From Garcia nutans (Eukaryota; Streptophyta; Magnoliopsida; Malpighiales; Euphorbiaceae), in contig CANTUV010000009.1 of assembly GCA_947685225.1 (NCBI GenBank), forward strand, positions 7,874,001-7,938,000: a stretch of 64,000 nt of DNA, given 5' to 3'. Below, piece after piece: positions 58,513 through 64,000 of the stretch; the first letter of the stretch is position 1, and every line of letters begins with the position of its first letter. The notes beneath the pieces were generated by a model, which was not told the DNA's origin, ran no database searches, and saw only the letters and a list, made by a program, of their open reading frames with translations. A program made the translations under genes and the position numbers.

Positions 58513-59919
58513 ATGACCGAACTTCATTTAAAGAAGATAAAAATTCTATTTAAGAATATGGATGCCATTCACTGGAAGCAAATTTCTTGGTCAAAACTTG
58601 ATATTTTAAAGTGTTTTCAAAATGTTAAATTGGACCACTCCTTTTTACATGCCATGGCTTCTTTTTGGAATGTGGATTCTAGGACATTTAAAATTAATGG
58701 ATTTGAAATATGTCCCTTGATTGAAGAATTTGAGGCCATCCTTGGATATTCAAATAATCAACAAATGGCATTACCCATATTGATTTCCAAGACTCAACAG
58801 AAGATGCAGATGTTATTTCAAATTTCAAAACGTGAAGTTCTTCAATTGATGAGAGGTGAGAAAATTCTACTTCCTCCCTTGATTGATTTTTGTCTCTCTC
58901 ATTTGGCTCCTACTAGGGCATGGGGACATATGCTTTGTCTTTTCTTGCTCAGCCAATTCTTACTTATTTCTACTGATGGCGATATTGATCCACGAGTATT
59001 GGATATTATGGACCAAATGGAAGGAGGCTTGTCGCCAATACCTATGATCTTAGCCGAGACATTAGTTGGATTAGACCAACTTAAATCAGGATTGTCAAAG
59101 AGACGGATCGGAAGTCCGTTGCTACTTCAGGTAAATACCTAAACTGCCCTTTCGAATTTTCAATTTAGGTTTTCTTTTTCTTCTTCTTTTTATTTTATTG
59201 CTCTAATTTTTGCCTAGTATGCCCATGCGGGTTTTCAGAACTAGCGAGCTATCCTAATTTTTGCCTAAGCTACCCTTGCGGATTTTCAACTTAGTGGACC
59301 TCTTTTATTATATTTTTTATATTGCTCTAAATTTTGCCTAGTCCGCCCATGTGGGTTTTTAGAACTAGCGAGCTGTCCTGAAACTAGCGAGCTGTCCTGA
59401 TTTTTGCCTAAGCTATCCTTGCAGGTTTTCAACTTAACAGACCTTTTTTTTTAATTTAATTCTTTCCTCACAGATTTGGCTTCAGGAGTGTCTCTGCTTA
59501 CTTGATACTCCATCCATGGATTTTGCCAGATATCTGCCATGGCATCATTCCGCTAGGAAACTACTCCATCCTGCTTCTTCATATGCTGACTGGGTTGACT
59601 GGATCCACTCACGCGCTGAAGTCAACATCCGTTGGTTGGTACCTTAGTGGAAGATTTCTTGTATCACCATGCGAACATACTTGATGTATGTTCCTCTTGC
59701 TGCTCTTCGTCGAGGTGCTTGCTAGATCCTTGCTGACTTGGCCATCAGTATGGAGCTGAGTCTCGCGATTTTGAATTCACTCCCAATTTAGACATACCTT
59801 GCTTGACTGAAGCTTACTTGGATCAACTGAGGCGAAGCTGGCCTGCATGTTACACTTATCGTCTGCCATAGATTTTATATTTGTCAATTCAGAAAGTATA
59901 TTGTTAGGATGAAAAAATA
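58513..59919 (+). pseudogene. DUF7745-like gene, antisense passenger of Tat-C
   Basis: I start it at the ATG at 58513 because the Tat-A copy begins at the same codon (MTE.HLKKIKILFKNMDAIH); the frame is open a little further up. Exon 1 58513-59130 is fully open, about 206 codons: SFLHAMASFWNVDSRTFKIN, EICPLIEEFEAILG, KILLPPLIDFCLSHLAPTRA, DPRVLDIMDQMEGGLSPIP. The intron is 59131-59473 (GTAAAT..CAG). Exon 2 from 59474 reads IWLQECLCLLDTPSMDFARY and SYADWVDWIHSRAEVNIRW, then a stop after LVP; similarity-free coding-like sequence continues to about 59919. This is the best-preserved cassette gene. Molecular function unknown. Confidence 0.75.
59208..59442 (+). repeat. Hairpin-forming repeats in the DUF7745-like intron, Tat-C
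   Basis: About four units of the TTTGCCTA..GCCC..GCGGGTTTTC..ACTAGCGAGC type, more than the two in Tat-A, including a local duplication of GAACTAGCGAGCTGTCCTG-like sequence. Confidence 0.65.
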
Positions 59920-60115
59920 ATTAAAGTAATAATAAGAGACGTTTCTTTTTTTTTATATATAATTTGTCATCACCTTTTGCTATTGTGTTTATTTTTTTCA
60001 TCCATATCTAGTCAAATACTTATAATAGTGCACATAGAATAATTTTAACATTAATTCTATTTTATTAAATTAGGGAACAACGAAACATAAAGCCAACATA
60101 CACGAGACAACTTCT

Positions 60116-60270
60116 GTTGCCAACTAGCCCTTTCGGGTTTTCTAATTGATGATTTTCTCTCATTTAGCCCTAATTGTTGCCTAGCCTGCCCTTTCGGGTT
60201 TTTGGAACTAGCGGACTACTCTAACTTTTGCCTAGGCCGCCCTTTTGGGCTTTCAACCTAGCTAGCTCTT
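60116..60270 (+). repeat. Hairpin-forming repeats between DUF7745-like and integrase genes, Tat-C
   Basis: Three units of the same family, such as GCCCTTTCGGGTTTTC and GCCCTTTTGGGCTTTC, at the convergent end of the cassette and pol, as in Tat-A. Confidence 0.65.
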
Positions 60271-60284
60271 TTTTTTTATACATA

Positions 60285-61560
60285 AAACCTCTTCAACTTG
60301 TCAATGTTCACTGGCTCACTAAACTCGTTCCCGTCCATGTCTGATAACTTCACTGCACCCTTATTCATGACTTGTTTCACAACATATGGCCCTTCCCAGC
60401 TAGGCCTAAACTTCCCTCTCGGAATAAGATACATTAGGCTTACATTTCTTCAACACCAAATCCCCAACTCTGAGTTTTCTGATCTTAACCCTTCTATTGT
60501 AGGCCCGAGCTATCTTCTTTTGATATAGTTGGTGATGATACAGTGCCTTTAACCTTCTCTCCTCTAGTAAAGCTAACTGTGTGTATCTGCTCACTACCCA
60601 TTCTGTTTTAGGCAGTTCAGCTTCCAAGACTACTCTTAATGACTTGATCTCAACTTCAATTGGTAATACTGCTTCCATCCCATAAACCAAAGAGAGCGGT
60701 GTCATTCCAATAAGTGTTCGCACACTTGTTCTATATCCCCACAAAGCAAAAGGAAGCATCTCTGACCAATCCCTGTAAGTCTTGGTCATCTTGGACATAA
60801 TTTGTTTAATTTTCTTGTTTGTTGCTTCTACTGCCCCATTAGCCTTTGGTCTATAAGGAGAGGATCGGTGATGATGGATTTGATACTTTGAGAAAAAATC
60901 CTTAACTGCTCCTTGAAATTATACCTCATTGTCTGATATTACACTCTGCGTGACACCGTATCTACAGATGAGGTTCTTTTTAATGAATCTAGCCATTTGA
61001 CTTGCGCTCAGTGTGTTGAAGGATTCGGCTTCGACCCATTTTGAAAAATAATCTACAGCTACTACAATGAAACGGTGATCGTTTGAGGCTGTCGGATGTA
61101 TCTCTCCTATAATATTGATACCCCAGGTGGCAAACGGCCAAGGTGAAGACATAGAATGCAATTCTTCAGGAGGCATGTGATTCAAGTTACCATACATTTG
61201 ACATTGTTGGCACTTCTTTACGAACTCAATACAATCTCTCTCCATGGTCAACCAGTAGTAACCTTGTCGAATAATCTTCTTAACTAGGGCCAAACAACTC
61301 ATATGCAGTCCGCAACTTCCCGCATGTATTTCTGACATAATATGCTCGACTTCAGGCTTTCTTAAACATCTCAAATGCACCCCATTAGGCCATCTTCGAT
61401 ATAACTCCCCATGGAATGTGATGTATTGCAAAGACCACCGCCTTATGGCTCTTCTTTCTTTCTTTGTTGCCCCCGACGGGTATTCCCTTTACTCTAAAAA
61501 TCGTCTTATAGTATCATACCACGCATCATGGTCTGTATCAGTTTCCATGATTGTCTCATA
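60285..61560 (-). pseudogene. Integrase of Tat-C
   Basis: From about 61550 down: the N-terminal zinc region (HAGSCGLHMSC..CQQCQMYG), first catalytic Asp inside FATWGINIIGE where Tat-A has GIDIIG, so Asp is replaced by Asn, second Asp kept in SDNEV, followed at once by a stop (60919-60921), then the C-terminal part from 60798 (KTYRDWSEMLPFALWGYRTS, SLVYGMEAVLPIEVEIKSLR, VGDLVLKKCKPNVSYSEREV) ending in a frameshift near 60420. Sequence identity to the Tat-A integrase is high by eye. Confidence 0.88.
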
Positions 61561-62040
61561 TTAATAACAAGGAGTTGACGAACTGGTCAAAATCAGAGGC
61601 TTAAGGAATAAACTGATAGGATTTTCCCATACCGAAGCCAATGTGGCTAAGGCATCAGCCATTTGATTTTCTTCTCTTGATAGGTGTATAAACCTACACT
61701 CCTTAAAGTTCTTCTTCATCATGGTCAAGTAATGGTGGTATGGTTTTAATTTTTCTTCTTTCAACTCCCACTCTCCATTTACTTGGGATACTACCAGTAA
61801 TGAGTCGCCAAAAACTTCTACCTTATCCACCTTCATAATCATTAGGGTTTCCAAACCAAAAATACAAGCTTCGTACTCCACCATATTATTGGTTGCCCTG
61901 AATTTCAATTTTTTGGCTAAAGGGATAAGTTCCCCTTCGGGTGATTCTAATATGACTCCCAAACCTGCTCCTTTCCTGTTTGCTGCTCCATCAAAATACA
62001 TTTTCCACCCTTGTACTTCTATTGCCTATAAATGTTCATC
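61561..62040 (-). pseudogene. Second RNase H domain of Tat-C pol
   Basis: MYFDGAANRKGAGLGVILES, NNMVEYEACIFGLE, VFGDSLLVVSQVNG and NQMADALATLASVW give the four catalytic acids, and the frame is open from 62001 to 61561 without the stop found in Tat-A. It is joined upstream to the end of the first RNase H (YVTRKTIKGRAVAEFLAQQP), with a stop near 62028. Confidence 0.85.
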
Positions 62041-62809
62041 CGAAAATTCCAAGATTACCTCTTCGCTATCTAGTAATGGTTGTTGGGCCAGGAATTCTGC
62101 CACTGCTCTACCTTTGATTGTTTTCCTGGTTACATACACAATCTCAAATTCTTCTAATATTATTAACCATCGACGATATTTCCCAATCAATGAGGGTGTC
62201 TCCCTTAAGTGTTTCATTGGGTCCAATCTGGAAATTGCTTGCACACTATAAGATTGAAAGTAATGCCGCAACTTCTTAGAAGACCAAACCACGGCTATAC
62301 AGGTCTTTTCAATGATAACTATACTTAATTTCATAAGGTAGGAGCTTTATACTCAAATAGTAAACTGCATGCTTAATCCTTGACTCATCTGCTTGGGCTA
62401 GCATGGCTCCTATTGACTCTTCTTCTACTGCTAAGTATAGCAATAAAGGTTTGTCGGGTTTAGGTGGTTTCAAAACAGGTGAATTCAGCAAATACACTTT
62501 TATTCACTCAAAGGCCTTTTGACACTCTTCACTCCATATGACCGGTTGATTCTTTTTAAGCAATTTGAAGATAGGCTCACAGATTGTTGTGAGCTTTGCT
62601 ATGAATATGCTAATGTATTGTAATTTACCAATGAATCCCCAAGCTTCTCTCTCCGCCTTTAGGGCTGGCATATCCCTGATTGCTTTAACTTTGTCAGGAT
62701 CAATCTCAATGCCATTTGGACCAATCAAATGTTTCAATAATTTACCTGAGGTAACCCCAAACACACACTTCTTCAGGTTTAATCTTAGCTTATATTTTAA
62801 TGCTCTATC
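62026..62809 (-). pseudogene. RT end and first RNase H of Tat-C, truncated by Tat-D
   Basis: The minus strand begins abruptly at 62809 with ALKYKLRLNLKKCVFGVTSG, which in Tat-A lies just after the YVDD box, so the palm is missing from this window. It continues LQYISIFIAKLTTICEPIFK, then KPLLLYLAVEEESIGAMLAQ into RNase H (AVYYLSIKLLPYEIKY). Stops and frameshifts break it near 62504 and 62310. The apparent longer frame to 62866 includes LTR sequence of Tat-D and is artificial. Confidence 0.88.
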
Positions 62810-64000
62810 TGTGAGCGGGGATTTTCGCCCCCACTCCCGGTGGAATGGTTCTTGCGACTTCGGCACTGTTTAGGCTCAGGCCTTAGAGAAGACGGACCTA
62901 AGTCCGGAGAAAATGGAGTCGCCATCCGGACGGGCCGGAAAAAAGAAAGGGGTAGATGACTCGATTCCTAAGGAATCCCCAACCTCTTAATGGGTTCGAA
63001 AAGTTGGCTACGTGTGGGGAAGGTGAGAAATGGCCCAGCACCCCCACAATGCCCGGTTCATTGGAACCGGCCTCCTTTACAGGTCTTGATATTATAAAAT
63101 TCTTAAGTATAATAACATTATCCATACTACACACAATAAAAAGAAAGCATCATTATTTTAAAATCAAAGCAATGTCCAAGCAAAACAAAACAAATAAATG
63201 GACACCCATCCAAGGATGGAAACATGTCCTTACATCACATGCCTAGATAGGACACCCACCAAAAGGTAGAAACATGCCCTTTACATAAGGCTCTAAAATA
63301 GAAAAGAAAATTAAATTACATGATCTTTAACTAATGAGGTACCCACCAAGTGGAAACATACCTCTTACAACTTTTGGAACTCTAAATTAATTGATAAAAG
63401 TAAATAATCATCCATAATAAATAAATCATTCATCAAAAGTATTTAAATATCAATAAAATAAACATCCATCCACGATAAATTAAATAAATCAAGTATTGAA
63501 ATTAAATAGATTAAAGCATAAGAGATAAATCAAGGTATAAGTAAATATGGAATTGAATAAAACAAATAAAAGTTCAATTATAGCTACTGTGACTTTTTAT
63601 GGAATTAAAATAGATTAGGGTTTTATGTTTTAAAAGGTTGGTAAGACTCTTTGATTAAACAAATTAAGATTTGAATGGTGAAATAATAAAACTAGGGTTT
63701 TTGACACTTTGAAATACTTTTTAATTCATGATTTTAAATAGTGATTTAAGCTACTGTGTAATTTTTGAGTTTTTATATTTTTATATTTTTTAATGATTTA
63801 AAAGGACTAAGGTTCATGAAAATTAGGGTTTAAGGGTTTTAAAAGGGTTAGTGTTCATTATTTTATGTTTAAAAGTTGAATTTTGGATTTAGGCTTCGAA
63901 ATTAGGGTTCTCGGGTAATGAATTTGAATTAGAGTTTTAAAAAGTAATTTGATGAGTTATGAAGTTTTATGAATTTAAACACATGGATTGAAGTTTTTAT
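62810..64000 (-). mobile_element. Tat-D: LTR inserted in Tat-C pol, partial
   Basis: It starts TGTGAGCGGGG at 62810 directly inside the RT reading frame; the 5 bp before it, CTATC (62805-62809), would be the target duplication. The next 1.19 kb follows the Tat LTR order (GGAGTCGCCATCCGGACGGG, GGCCCAGCACCCCCAC, then CCCATCCAAGGATGG). The window ends within it, so whether it is a solo LTR or a full element is unknown. Confidence 0.88.

Larger units (their letters stand above)
52595..62809 (-). mobile_element. Tat-C: second Tat element with antisense PMD and DUF7745-like genes
   Basis: In plus coordinates: 3' LTR 52595-54883, reversed polypurine tract, tandem repeats, PMD gene (+), DUF7745-like gene (+), hairpin repeats, integrase (-), second RNase H (-), RNase H and RT end (-). 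The RT is cut at 62809 by the Tat-D LTR; the remaining RT, protease, gag and 5' LTR must lie right of the window. It shares layout with Tat-A and is clearly the same family, but retains the 3' region that Tat-A has lost. It is inserted in Chr-2; the presumptive target copy is GGTAT (52590-52594). Confidence 0.88.

Overview
This window looks like heterochromatic, repeat-saturated nuclear DNA of a flowering plant, probably a eudicot. It is AT-rich, has no bacterial-type operons, and nearly every coding trace belongs to a transposable element. I found no ordinary host gene, tRNA, rRNA or CRISPR array. All identifications come from reading the sequence and recalled family motifs; no database search was run, so lineage names are best assignments. 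The species is not identifiable by eye.

Layout. 1-260: end of a Tat-type LTR. 261-2155 plus 18387-22154: a plus-strand Tat/Ogre-like Ty3/gypsy element (Tat-B; non-coding 3' region, tandem repeats, polypurine tract, 3' LTR). Inserted in it is a full-span minus-strand element (Tat-A, 2161-18381) with matching target duplications CTCAT, an Arg-type primer site, gag-protease-RT-RNase H-second RNase H-integrase on the minus strand, and a two-gene cassette on the opposite strand between integrase and 3' LTR. A copia-like solo LTR (2400-3758) sits in its 3' LTR. 22155-23285: decayed Ty1/copia fragment. 24130-43165: one old LINE cut into five pieces by a gag-only chromovirus (26286-34664), a CACTA-type element (35680-37187), a Mutator-like MITE (37337-38996) and a chromovirus solo LTR (40056-42539). 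43166-46071: unassigned DNA plus an old Tat LTR relic. 46072-52594: 3' part of a Tekay/Del-like chromovirus, with another solo LTR inside its LTR. 52595-62809: a second cassette-bearing Tat element (Tat-C) inserted in that chromovirus, itself cut at 62810 by another Tat LTR (Tat-D) that runs off the window.

The most interesting system is the antisense cassette carried by Tat-A and Tat-C: a plant mobile domain (PMD/MAIN-like) gene followed by a DUF7745-like gene. Both have introns and their own TATA box about 100 bp upstream of the ATG, and both converge on the integrase gene. Because the introns lie on the strand opposite to the retroviral genomic RNA, they would not be spliced out during replication, which explains how intron-bearing host-like genes can persist in a retrotransposon. 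Antisense ORFs in Tat-lineage elements and TE-borne PMD genes are known as general phenomena; the two-gene, promoter- and intron-bearing arrangement seen twice here is what deserves attention. Every copy here is damaged by stops or frameshifts, though exon 1 of the Tat-C DUF7745-like gene is fully open.
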